Part shown: one piece after another, positions 25,996 through 34,325 of the stretch
Layout: each line of letters starts with the position of its first letter
How positions within the stretch are numbered: position 1 is the stretch's first letter
Assembly: GCA_002479485.1 (NCBI GenBank)
Contig: DLNM01000054.1
Span: 63,285 to 127,284, forward strand
DNA length: 64,000 nucleotides
DNA from: Firmicutes bacterium UBA7510
GTDB lineage: Bacteria > Bacillota > Clostridia > Tissierellales > Sedimentibacteraceae
Direction: 5' to 3'
Notes under the pieces: generated by a model
What the model saw: the letters and a program-made list of their open reading frames with translations, nothing else
What the model was told of the DNA's origin: nothing
Databases searched by the model: none
Program-made: the position numbers and the translations under genes

Positions 25996-26928
25996 TTAAT
26001 CTAATGTATATATTGATTCTAACAATATTTCTCTAAATTTAACTGTATCTACACCCATTAAAACTTTTGGGTTTGTTTCATCGTACTTTATCCATTCTCT
26101 ATTATCACCAACAGTCATTCCTCTATTTAGAGATTCAGAACAATCAACATCTACTGGCATATACCTATGAGAGAAAAGCTCTGGATGAATTAAGTACATT
26201 ATTGCACTTGCATCATGGATTGGAGTAAATGTACCATCTTTTACATGATCACCATTAAAATAGAAGTTTAAAACCTCTCCACACATATTTGAAACCTTAC
26301 CCTTACTTTTTAAGAGCTCATTAACATCATCTCTATAAAGGCCTGTACTATGTGTAACATCTAATCCATTCATAACTATTTTAACTTTAGATGCAAAAAC
26401 AATTTTTGCTGCCTCTGGATCAGCCCATATATTAAATTCTGCAGTTGAAGTTACATTTCCGCCACTTATTGCTCCACCCATAAGAACTATTTCTTCTATA
26501 TTCTCTTTTACTTCAGGATAAACCTTTAAAAGAAGCGCAATATTTGTTAACGGTCCTATTGGAACTAAGGTAACTTTTTCACTTGATTCAAGTATTGTAT
26601 TTTTTAAAAATTCTATTGCATTTTCACTTACAATTTCACTTGCAGTCTCTGGTAATTCGTAATTTCCCATACCAGTTGTGCCGTGAACAGTCCCTGCCAC
26701 TCTTTTTTCTCTTATTAGTGGTGTATCTGCCCCTTTTGCAACTTTTATATTTTTATTTAAAAACGAAACTAACTTTAATGCGTTATTTGTTACTTTCTCA
26801 ATACTTTGATTTCCTGTTACTGTTGTAATTCCAAGTATATTAAGTTTATCCTCGTTTGCTATAGCAAGTAATATTGCAACTGCATCATCAATACCTGGAT
26901 CACAATCTATAATAATATTTTTTCTCAT
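25996..26928 (-). CDS. Inosine/uridine-type nucleoside hydrolase
   Basis: 310 residues of the IUNH family. N-terminal DCDPGIDDAVA is the calcium-binding DxDxxxDD motif; VPIGPLTNIALLL and NIWADPEAAKIVF follow, and the C-terminal HDASA supplies the catalytic-site His and Asp. It splits ribonucleosides into base and ribose. Specificity (RihA, RihB or RihC type) is not decidable by eye. The start follows GGAGGAAATT. It lies between the ABC permease and ribokinase, a logical source of ribose for the latter. Confidence 0.9.
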   Translation of the reverse strand: MRKNIIIDCDPGIDDAVAILLAIANEDKLNILGITTVTGNQSIEKVTNNALKLVSFLNKNIKVAKGADTPLIREKRVAGTVHGTTGMGNYELPETASEIVSENAIEFLKNTILESSEKVTLVPIGPLTNIALLLKVYPEVKENIEEIVLMGGAISGGNVTSTAEFNIWADPEAAKIVFASKVKIVMNGLDVTHSTGLYRDDVNELLKSKGKVSNMCGEVLNFYFNGDHVKDGTFTPIHDASAIMYLIHPELFSHRYMPVDVDCSESLNRGMTVGDNREWIKYDETNPKVLMGVDTVKFREILLESIYTLD

Positions 26929-26941
26929 AATTTCCTCCATC

Positions 26942-27011
26942 GCCGTTTCACGGCGTCACAATAATTTTAGTGTGAAACACATTTCACACTGTGAAGATGC
27001 TTTTCTTCACA
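26942..27011 (-). repeat. Triple hairpin upstream of the nucleoside hydrolase gene
   Basis: In transcript order: TGTGAAG (26990-26996 / 27005-27011), GTGTGAAA (26970-26977 / 26982-26989, 4-nt loop), and GCCG/CGGC (26942-26954). The last ends one base before ATGGAGG. The middle stem is the same as in the tmk and pth leaders. Confidence 0.75.
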
Positions 27012-27054
27012 CTTTCCTCCGATAATTTAAATTATGTTTGATAATAAAGTAATA

Positions 27055-27078
27055 GGGTCAAGTTTACTCGACCCCATA
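27055..27078 (-). other. Hairpin after the second permease gene
   Basis: GGGTCGAG..CTTGACCC-type stem (GGGTCAAG / CTCGACCC with one wobble) 22 bp after the permease stop. The T-run is poor, so it is a partial terminator at best and may reduce expression of the hydrolase and ribokinase genes. Confidence 0.45.
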
Positions 27079-27098
27079 AATCATTATTAAACTAAACT

Positions 27099-28016
27099 TT
27101 ATTTTCCGCTTAATTTTTCTCTTTTTTTCATTAATCTATAGCTATAAACTCCTAGACCTACTAAAGTTACTAAATAAGGTAGCATTTGAGCAAACTCTGA
27201 AGGGAAGGAAGCTAACTGCATTGCATTAGCTAAAGCTTGTGCAGTACCAAAAAGCAGTGAAACTAAAAATCCACCTATAGGTGTATTACCACCCATTGCA
27301 CTTGCAGCAAGAGCTATATATCCCCTACCTGCGGTCATATTTGTTGTAAATTTCGTCATATAACCACCAGATAAAAAAAATCCTCCTATTGATGCTAACG
27401 CACAACTTAAAATAAGTGCAATAAATTGTATTTTTCGCGAGCTAATACCTACTGATTCAGCAGCATCTTTATTTTCGCCAACAGCTCTAATTTTAAGTCC
27501 TAGAGGTGTTTTATAAAGAACTATATGAAGTACTATAACACTTATCAAAGATAAATATGTTAATATGTTATGGTTAGATAAAACTTCACCTAAAAATGGT
27601 ATGTTTGCTATGCCTGGTAGAGGTATTCTAGGTGTTTGGAAACTTGCTATTGATGCTGAGTTTCCTCTGTCTCCGGAAAATGCTAGCATCAACAATACTG
27701 TACCTCCAGCAGCTACTAGGTTAATAGCTATAGCTGCTATAATCGCATCAGTTTTTAACTTTAAAACAAAGAAAGCTAGTATGAATCCAATAATTCCGCC
27801 TAATAAAACTGTTATTAATAATCCCATCCATGAGCTTCCAAATATTGAACTAAATATTACTCCAAACAAAGCACTAAATAACATTATACCTTCTAATGCC
27901 ATATTTATAATACCTGATTTAGCAGCTATAGTTGCAGCTAGTGTTGCAAATAAAATAGGAGTTGTTAATCTTAATATTGAATAAAAGAACTCTGGTGATA
28001 AAACTGCATCCCACAT
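27099..28016 (-). CDS. Nucleoside ABC transporter permease (NupQ-like)
   Basis: 305 residues with about eight to nine membrane spans; BPD_transp_2 family, as in the NupOPQ guanosine/nucleoside importers. The conserved region GLKIRAVGENKDAAESVGI near residue 175 is the coupling segment typical of this family. The preceding permease gene ends 1 bp upstream, so the two are cotranslated. They should form the heterodimeric channel served by the BMP lipoprotein and the double-cassette ATPase encoded upstream. Confidence 0.88.
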   Translation of the reverse strand: MWDAVLSPEFFYSILRLTTPILFATLAATIAAKSGIINMALEGIMLFSALFGVIFSSIFGSSWMGLLITVLLGGIIGFILAFFVLKLKTDAIIAAIAINLVAAGGTVLLMLAFSGDRGNSASIASFQTPRIPLPGIANIPFLGEVLSNHNILTYLSLISVIVLHIVLYKTPLGLKIRAVGENKDAAESVGISSRKIQFIALILSCALASIGGFFLSGGYMTKFTTNMTAGRGYIALAASAMGGNTPIGGFLVSLLFGTAQALANAMQLASFPSEFAQMLPYLVTLVGLGVYSYRLMKKREKLSGK

Positions 28017-28017
28017 A

Positions 28018-29085
28018 TTACTTTGCCTCCTTTATATTCAAATTATTTTTTGCTTCTTTTGCTATCATTTTATATCTATATTTGCTTAAGAATTGCTCTG
28101 CTACTATCAATAATATTATTACACCTTGTATAATTGATACTATTTCCACACTTACATCTGTTGCTCTTGACATTATGGAAGCACCAACTCTTAGATAAGC
28201 TAAGAAAAATGCTGAAAATGGAACATATAATGGGTTTTTCTTTGCAAGTGTAGATATAATTATAGCATCCCAACCATATCCAAGTAGTGCTGTCCAAGTA
28301 AATCTATCATAAATAGGACTTAATATTTCAACACCGCCGCCTATACCAGCAATGAATCCACCTACAAGCTGTGAAATTAAAACGACTTTAACTATACTTA
28401 CTCCTGAATATTTAGCAAAATTTTCATTTTCTCCAGTAAGTCTCAATTCATAACCAATTTTAGTTTTGTATAGAAACCAGTATCCAAAAAAAGCTACTAA
28501 CAATGCTATAATCAAACCTACATGGATTCTTGTACCACTAAATAAAGTAAATAAATTAGCACTTTCAGGCAAAACATATGAGCCCGCACCTGTTTTTGGG
28601 TCTCTTAAAATTTTCATTAATATAAAATTTGAAAAGTATAATACCAAATAGTTAACCATAAGTGATGAAACCAGCTCATTAGCTGTTGTTTTAACCTTCA
28701 TTATTGCTGGTATTAAAGTAATTATTGAACCAGCTAATCCAGCTAAAAGAATACAAACAATCGGATGTAATCCAGCAGGCATCGCAAAATTTAATGCGAT
28801 AACTGATGCGACTAACCCTCCTATATGGAAAGCTCCTTCACCGGCAAGGTTAATTTGATTTGCCGAAAACATTATACAAACTCCAACACCAGTAAATATC
28901 AGAGGTATCATTGACTCAATTACATTACCAAAATATCTTGATTTTTGTAATGGTCCAAACATTAGCTTTACAATCGCTGTTATTGGCTCATCACTAACTA
29001 TTAAAATTATTAAAAATGATATACCTAGCGCAATCAAAATAGCCATAACTGTTCTAAGTATATTAAGCTTAGTTGTGCTATTCAT
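28018..29085 (-). CDS. Nucleoside ABC transporter permease (NupP-like)
   Basis: 355 residues, hydrophobic throughout with about nine to ten spans; BPD_transp_2 family. KIGYELRLTGENENFAKYSGVS is the coupling helix region, parallel to that in the partner permease. Its start overlaps the end of the ATPase gene by 8 bp, and GGAGGGAATA lies within that gene. It is the partner of the next permease for nucleoside uptake. Confidence 0.88.
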   Translation of the reverse strand: MNSTTKLNILRTVMAILIALGISFLIILIVSDEPITAIVKLMFGPLQKSRYFGNVIESMIPLIFTGVGVCIMFSANQINLAGEGAFHIGGLVASVIALNFAMPAGLHPIVCILLAGLAGSIITLIPAIMKVKTTANELVSSLMVNYLVLYFSNFILMKILRDPKTGAGSYVLPESANLFTLFSGTRIHVGLIIALLVAFFGYWFLYKTKIGYELRLTGENENFAKYSGVSIVKVVLISQLVGGFIAGIGGGVEILSPIYDRFTWTALLGYGWDAIIISTLAKKNPLYVPFSAFFLAYLRVGASIMSRATDVSVEIVSIIQGVIILLIVAEQFLSKYRYKMIAKEAKNNLNIKEAK

Positions 29086-30625
29086 ACATTATTCCCTCCA
29101 ATACTTCGTCTTTTTTAATACCAAGCATGTATTTACCTAATTCCTCTTCAGTAAGATTCTTAACATCAGTAAACACGCCTGAAAACTTACCTTTATAAAT
29201 TACTGCTAATCTGTCACTAAGTTCAAACACTTCATTTAAATCAGCAGAGATAAGTATTACAGCACAGCCTTCATCTCTAAATTTTATAATTCTTTTTCTT
29301 ATAAATTCTGCAGCACCAACATCTATACCACGAGTAGGTTGATTTGCGATAATAATTTTAGGATTTGCAGAAAATTCTCTTGCAACAACTACCTTTTGAA
29401 TATTACCGCCAGATAGCATACCAATATTTTGTTTATGTGAGCTACATTTCACAAGATATTCTTTGATTAATTCCTTTGCTTTTACTTCTATCTTCTTAGT
29501 TTTAAGCATTACCTTTCCTGAATATTCTTCATTTTGGTATTGATTAGAAAACATATTATCTAAAATGCTCATGTTTTTTGCACATCCTAGAGTCATTCTA
29601 TCTTCTGGTATATGTGCAACCTTTAAATCCCTAATATCTTTAATACTTAATTTTTTAACATCTGAATTAAATATTTGAATATTTCCACTGTACTGTTTAT
29701 TAAGTCCAGTCAATACTTCAATTAAATGTCCTTGTCCATTGCCTTCTACTCCTGCAATACCAAGTATTTCACCACTTTTTATATCAAATGAAAGATTATC
29801 AACTCTCGTTCTACCCGTAGAGCCTTTTACAAAAAGGTTTCTTACACTCATAGCAATTTCACCTAAATTAACAGGCTTTTTATCAAACTTTAAAATTACA
29901 TCTCTTCCAACCATAAGCTTTGACATCTCATCGGTTGAGATATCCTTAACAGAATATGTACCTTGACTTTTACCGTTTCTCATAATAGTAGCACGGTCAC
30001 ATATAGCCTTTATTTCATCAAGCTTATGTGATATAAATATAATCGTATGACCTAATTCTCTTAATTTCTTTAATTGTATAAATAGCTCGTCAGTTTCTTG
30101 AGGTGTTAATACTGCTGTAGGTTCATCAAGAATTAATATTTCTGCTCCTCTATAAAGAGCCTTTAATATTTCTACCTTCTGCTTAATACCTACAGGGAGT
30201 TCTTCTACTCTAGCTGTAACATCAATATCAAAATTATATTTTTTTGCAATTTCTTCAGATATTTTAATGGCTTTATTCATGTCAATGAAAAGACCACCTT
30301 TTTTAGGCTCAGTACCTAAAATGATATTTTCAGCGACTGTTAGTGAAGGTACTAACATAAAATGTTGATGAACCATTCCTATACCCTTACTAATAGCATC
30401 TTGCGGTGATTTAATAGTAGTTTTTTCTCCACGAAGAATTATTTCTCCCTGTTCTGGGGCTTCTATACCAAATAGAATCTTCATTAGGGTACTTTTTCCG
30501 GCACCATTCTCACCTAGCAAAGAGTGTATTTCACCTTTTTCGAGTTCAAACGTTACATCCTCGTTAGCGACTACACCATTTGCATAAATTTTCATTATAT
30601 TTTTCATTTGTAAAACTTTATTCAA
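29078..30625 (-). CDS. Nucleoside ABC transporter ATPase, double cassette (NupO-like)
   Basis: 515 residues, two ABC domains in tandem as in NupO/RbsA-type sugar-nucleoside importers. The first cassette has GENGAGKST and LDEPTAVLT. The second has the usual degenerate features of this class (GVEGNGQGHL in place of a standard Walker A; LSGGNIQKVVVAREF; NQPTRGIDVGA). The start is TTG at 30625 (MNKVLQMKNI) at 6 nt from GAGGTG; the GTG at 30634 overlaps that site. It lies downstream of the BMP gene after two strong hairpins. Confidence 0.9.
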   Translation of the reverse strand: MNKVLQMKNIMKIYANGVVANEDVTFELEKGEIHSLLGENGAGKSTLMKILFGIEAPEQGEIILRGEKTTIKSPQDAISKGIGMVHQHFMLVPSLTVAENIILGTEPKKGGLFIDMNKAIKISEEIAKKYNFDIDVTARVEELPVGIKQKVEILKALYRGAEILILDEPTAVLTPQETDELFIQLKKLRELGHTIIFISHKLDEIKAICDRATIMRNGKSQGTYSVKDISTDEMSKLMVGRDVILKFDKKPVNLGEIAMSVRNLFVKGSTGRTRVDNLSFDIKSGEILGIAGVEGNGQGHLIEVLTGLNKQYSGNIQIFNSDVKKLSIKDIRDLKVAHIPEDRMTLGCAKNMSILDNMFSNQYQNEEYSGKVMLKTKKIEVKAKELIKEYLVKCSSHKQNIGMLSGGNIQKVVVAREFSANPKIIIANQPTRGIDVGAAEFIRKRIIKFRDEGCAVILISADLNEVFELSDRLAVIYKGKFSGVFTDVKNLTEEELGKYMLGIKKDEVLEGIMYE

Positions 30626-30659
30626 ATAAGTCACCTCTTTTTAATTAATAACTAACAAT

Positions 30660-30743
30660 TTTCAATTTAATAATAATTATTATAAAATTGAAACCTCTTA
30701 GACATTAACTAAATGACAAGCGAGAGAAAACTCTCGCTTGTCA
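30660..30743 (-). other. Two stable hairpins in the BMP-ATPase gap
   Basis: A perfect 13-bp stem TGACAAGCGAGAG (30714-30726) / CTCTCGCTTGTCA (30731-30743) with an AAAA loop lies 9 bp after the BMP stop. A second, A/T-only palindrome covers about 30660-30693. No T-run follows the first, so it is better read as an mRNA-stabilising or processing element than as a terminator. It could allow more binding protein than ATPase to be made. Confidence 0.7.
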
Positions 30744-30751
30744 GCAATTAA

Positions 30752-31864
30752 TTATTCTGCCTTATTTATTAAAGCTTTTATCTCTTCATCTGTTTTACCA
30801 AATGAAGTATCAACAACTATTTTACCAGATGTTATATCAGCTTCTAATTGATCTATTGTAGCTCTTATTGATTCAGGTAGCATTTCTTCATAATGTGCAT
30901 CTTTAACTATTTCAACTCCACCTTCAGCAAAACCCATTGATTCAGCTACTCCATAAGTTAATTTACCTTCCATATCAGCTTTTATAGCTCTTATTAAAGA
31001 GTTACCTACATTTTTAAGTGCTGATGTTGGTATATGTTTAGCCATATCTGGTAATAATGCAGCTTGGTCAGAGTCAACGCCAAATGCATATTTGTTAGAA
31101 TCTACAGCTGCTTCTATTTGACCTAAACCAGCACCACCTGCAACGTTGTATCCAACGTCAACGCCATTGTTATATTGCATTAATGCTAAGTCTTTTCCTG
31201 CTGCTGAATCGTAGAAGTTTGTAACATAAGCTATAGCTACTTTTACTTCTGGATCAACATATTGAGCTCCTTGGATATATCCTAATAAGAAGTCAAGTAT
31301 AACAGCATTTTCCATACCACCTAAGAATCCTATCGTTTTGTCATTTGGATTAACCATTGGTAAGCTTGCATCTGTAGTCATTAATGCAGCTGCAGCTCCA
31401 ACTAAGAATGAAACCTCGTTTTGCTTATATAAAACGTTGTAAATATTCTTTGGATTTCCATTAGCTTCAAAATCAAAAGTTTCATCAAAGAATATGAATT
31501 TTTGATCTGGATAATTTTGAGCAGCTTTTGCTAAAATTCCAGCCATTTGCCATGTTCCAACTATGATTACATCATATTCTCCACTTTCACAATAGTCGAT
31601 TAATGTTGGCTCCCATTTAGCTTCGTCAGCTGGTGTAGCTCCCATTTGCTCAACTTTGAAATCAAATTTATCTTTTCCTAATTCATCTTTAAGTTTTGTT
31701 AAACCTTCGTTAGATGAATCAAAGAAAGATTTATCACCTAAGTTTCCATTTAATAATAAGGCTGCTTTATAAGTCTCGCCTTTTTCTGCCTTTTCTCCAG
31801 AAGCACATGCCGTTAAAGAGAACAGCATAGCAATTACCAATACTATTGATAATATTCTTTTCAT
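30752..31864 (-). CDS. BMP-family nucleoside-binding lipoprotein
   Basis: 370 residues. Signal peptide with lipobox LTAC near residue 19, then the Bmp/PnrA type periplasmic-binding fold: YKAALLLNGNLGDKSFFDSSNEG, later FLGGMENAVILDFLLGY and GVDSDQAALLP (quoted in parts). PnrA and NupN relatives bind purine nucleosides, which fits the genes around it. AGGAGGAAATATTAA precedes the ATG. It is the substrate-capturing subunit of the importer encoded immediately downstream. Confidence 0.92.
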   Translation of the reverse strand: MKRILSIVLVIAMLFSLTACASGEKAEKGETYKAALLLNGNLGDKSFFDSSNEGLTKLKDELGKDKFDFKVEQMGATPADEAKWEPTLIDYCESGEYDVIIVGTWQMAGILAKAAQNYPDQKFIFFDETFDFEANGNPKNIYNVLYKQNEVSFLVGAAAALMTTDASLPMVNPNDKTIGFLGGMENAVILDFLLGYIQGAQYVDPEVKVAIAYVTNFYDSAAGKDLALMQYNNGVDVGYNVAGGAGLGQIEAAVDSNKYAFGVDSDQAALLPDMAKHIPTSALKNVGNSLIRAIKADMEGKLTYGVAESMGFAEGGVEIVKDAHYEEMLPESIRATIDQLEADITSGKIVVDTSFGKTDEEIKALINKAE

Positions 31865-31959
31865 TTAATATTTCCTCCTAGTTTGTTCACATAAATTATT
31901 ATGTATTATACTGAGTTTAAATGTAAAACAACTCAGTTTTTATATAAAGTACACATAAA

Positions 31960-33345
31960 CTATATAGCTTTTGCGATACTTAATATCGTTTCATCAACTA
32001 ATTCATCTAAAGTAATTTTTTCATACCCTCTCATGTAAGTTACAAGAGTTGAAAAAGCTTCATGAATAAGTCTTTTTGGAATGATATTCATTCCTTTTTG
32101 AATTGCTATAATAGGCATAATCATACCTGCATTACAGTCAACATCCACTCCACACATAGTTATGATTTTTAGAGTTTTTTCGTAATCATTTTCACCATAC
32201 ATAAGTGCAATTATCTCACAACATATATTAGGATATGCATGTATCCAATTGTATTTTATGTATTTTTGTTCACATTCATGTAAAGCATCATGCCAATCAT
32301 CATATTTTAAGCATTGCTCATATGCAAATTTAACAACACTATAATACTCTGAATCCTTTGGTATTGAATCTATAGTCAATTTAACAATTTCTTTAACATC
32401 GTCGTATATATATGCTAAAGAAATCATTATAGCACTAAACACTTCACCTATTATACCGTTATTAGCATGTGAAACCTCTCCATCCTTCCAAGCAAGCTCA
32501 GCCGCTAGTCTTGGATTTCCTGGAGCAACCATTCCACAAATAGCGCCTCTCATTTGTGCACCAATCCACTCGTTAAATGGATTGTTAAAAGTTCCACTCT
32601 CTGGAGGCATCAAACCTGCTCTGATGTTTCTCAATGCAAATTCCTCTGCAGACCAACCAGCAGGAATTAGTCCTACCCAAGCCAAGGCAATATCCTTTGA
32701 TGTTATATTATAGCCTTTTTCTTTAAATGCATCCAAAAATGCAAGCTCAAATGTTATATCATCATTAAAAGTATTAGGTTCTCTTAAGTATTCAGTTACC
32801 TCGCCAAAAGATTCATATAAGTTTTTTGAAGTATATCCTTCTACCATCGTACCCATAGCTGCTCCTATTATTTGAGAAAGCCATGCTGCTTTTGTTTGGT
32901 CCTTGAATTTTTCAGTATTTGTATCTACTTTTTCTGACTTCGGAAAATTAGCATCTTTAGCGTAATCCTCAAAGTTTTCATAACCTTTATAATTCCAATA
33001 GTCAGACTTTTCATTTTTAGTAGCATTTAAGAAGTTATTTCTTAATTCAGCAGAAATTTTGTGAAGACTAATAAAATCTCCCTCTGCATGTGCTTTTGTT
33101 CCTTTATCAAGAAGCTCATAAGCATCCTTTATTTCATATCCACGATTTTCTAATGCTTGAACAGCAGCAACCATAATCCTTTCTGGAGCACCAGAACCAG
33201 GTACATTGCTCGCCCAATCTAATGATATACTGTTATCATAGAACTTAGAAACAGCCTTTAAAGCTGTCCAAGTTTGATCTTCCTCAGATAAAATTCTAGG
33301 CTTAGCATTAGAATATAAATTATATGCAATTTCCCAAGCTCTCAT
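31960..33345 (-). CDS. ADP-ribosylglycohydrolase-family protein in the nucleoside operon
   Basis: 461 residues. The ADP-ribosylglycohydrolase (DraG/ARH) domain covers about residues 145-461. The metal-site Asp pair is in TFNDDITFE (D195, D196, T198) and the second pair in GVDVDCNAG (D401, D403), where ARH proteins usually have GGDTDT. Residues 1-145 are an extra helical region I do not recognise. Family enzymes cleave ADP-ribose from arginine or related N-glycosidic bonds. Its place one base after deoD and upstream of the nucleoside importer suggests a small-molecule ribosyl substrate (NAD-derived or an unusual nucleoside) rather than a modified protein; that is inference. Confidence 0.82.
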   Translation of the reverse strand: MRAWEIAYNLYSNAKPRILSEEDQTWTALKAVSKFYDNSISLDWASNVPGSGAPERIMVAAVQALENRGYEIKDAYELLDKGTKAHAEGDFISLHKISAELRNNFLNATKNEKSDYWNYKGYENFEDYAKDANFPKSEKVDTNTEKFKDQTKAAWLSQIIGAAMGTMVEGYTSKNLYESFGEVTEYLREPNTFNDDITFELAFLDAFKEKGYNITSKDIALAWVGLIPAGWSAEEFALRNIRAGLMPPESGTFNNPFNEWIGAQMRGAICGMVAPGNPRLAAELAWKDGEVSHANNGIIGEVFSAIMISLAYIYDDVKEIVKLTIDSIPKDSEYYSVVKFAYEQCLKYDDWHDALHECEQKYIKYNWIHAYPNICCEIIALMYGENDYEKTLKIITMCGVDVDCNAGMIMPIIAIQKGMNIIPKRLIHEAFSTLVTYMRGYEKITLDELVDETILSIAKAI

Positions 33346-33346
33346 A

Positions 33347-34048
33347 CTATGCTAACCCTAAAGCAATCTTCATCATATTTGTGAAGCCTTTTTCTCTTTC
33401 TTCTGGAGTTGTTTCTTGATGATTAACTATGGAATCTGAAACTGTTAACATAGTTAATGCATTAACACCTGCAACAGCAGCGTTACAATATAACGCAAAG
33501 CTTTCCATTTCAGCAGCCAAAACTCCCATTTTAGCCCATTTTTTCCATGCTTCTGGATCTGCATTATAGAAAATATCAGACGATAAAATATTACCTACAA
33601 CAGTTTTTATATTGTTTTCATCAGCAATTTGCTTTGCTTTTGATAACAAATCAAAAGAAGCTGTAGCTGAATATGTTCCAGGTAAATTGTATTGATGAGC
33701 GTAGTTTGTATCAGTACTAGAACCTATTCCTAAAACAATGTCATATAGATTTAAATTAGGATCCATAGCTCCGCAAGAGCCAATTCTAATTAAATTTTTA
33801 ACTCCATAAAAATGTATTAACTCATATGAGTATATACCTATTGAAGCACAACCCATTCCTGTTCCCATAACCGATACTCTTTTTCCATTGTATGTACCAG
33901 TGTAACCAAACATATTTCTTACTCCATTAAATTGAGTAACATCTTCTAAAAAATTTTCAGCTATAAATTTAGCTCTTAGAGGATCTCCTGGAAGCAATAT
34001 AGTCTCTGCAATATCACCTTTTTTTGCACTATTGTGAGCGGTAGTCAT
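33347..34048 (-). CDS. deoD: Purine nucleoside phosphorylase, DeoD type
   Basis: 233 residues, full length for hexameric DeoD. ETILLPGDPLRAKFIAENF at the N-terminus, GTGMGCASIGIYSYEL with the phosphate-site loop, AAEMESFALY with the ribose-binding Met-Glu, and SDSIVNHQ with the catalytic Asp (quoted in parts). It phosphorolyses purine (deoxy)ribonucleosides to base and ribose-1-phosphate. It is the first gene behind a consensus promoter, with AAGGAG before ATG. Confidence 0.95.
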   Translation of the reverse strand: MTTAHNSAKKGDIAETILLPGDPLRAKFIAENFLEDVTQFNGVRNMFGYTGTYNGKRVSVMGTGMGCASIGIYSYELIHFYGVKNLIRIGSCGAMDPNLNLYDIVLGIGSSTDTNYAHQYNLPGTYSATASFDLLSKAKQIADENNIKTVVGNILSSDIFYNADPEAWKKWAKMGVLAAEMESFALYCNAAVAGVNALTMLTVSDSIVNHQETTPEEREKGFTNMMKIALGLA

Positions 34049-34158
34049 ATATATTTCTCCTTTTTTATATAAATTCTTTTTATTTTTATAATTATCAATG
34101 ATTTAATACTAAAAACTTAACTTAAAATTAAAATTAAGCATTAGTTTAGTACAATGAG

Positions 34159-34187
34159 ATTATATTTCTATTATTGCTTTTTGTCAA
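34159..34187 (-). promoter_or_regulatory. Consensus sigma-A promoter of the nucleoside operon
   Basis: Minus strand TTGACA (34182-34187), 17-bp spacer, TATAAT (34159-34164): a full match at both hexamers, about 110 bp upstream of deoD. The leader contains no aptamer-like structure that I can recognise. Such a strong core promoter implies a repressor, but I see no clear operator. Confidence 0.85.
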
Positions 34188-34282
34188 TAAAAAATGCGAA
34201 TTTTAAGGTTATTCTTATTTAGTTTTCAATATATATAAGCAATTTATATATAATTTGTAAATTTTTTACAGTAAAACAAAAA

Positions 34283-34306
34283 GTTGCTGCAAACTTTTGT
34301 AGCAAC
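34283..34306 (-). terminator. Terminator of murA
   Basis: GTTGCTGCAAA / TTTGTAGCAAC stem of 11 bp with one wobble, followed on the minus strand by TTTTTGTTTTAC, 20 bp after the murA stop. Confidence 0.85.
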
Positions 34307-34325
34307 AAACTTATTATTTAATTTC

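Noticed and set aside
27055..27078. Full operon terminator between the second permease and the hydrolase gene
   Set aside because: The hairpin has an imperfect stem and no T-run, and the following genes fit the same pathway, so read-through is more likely.
34049..34158. Purine riboswitch in the deoD leader
   Set aside because: Leader is A/T-rich and about 110 nt; I cannot find the conserved purine-aptamer core or its paired loops.
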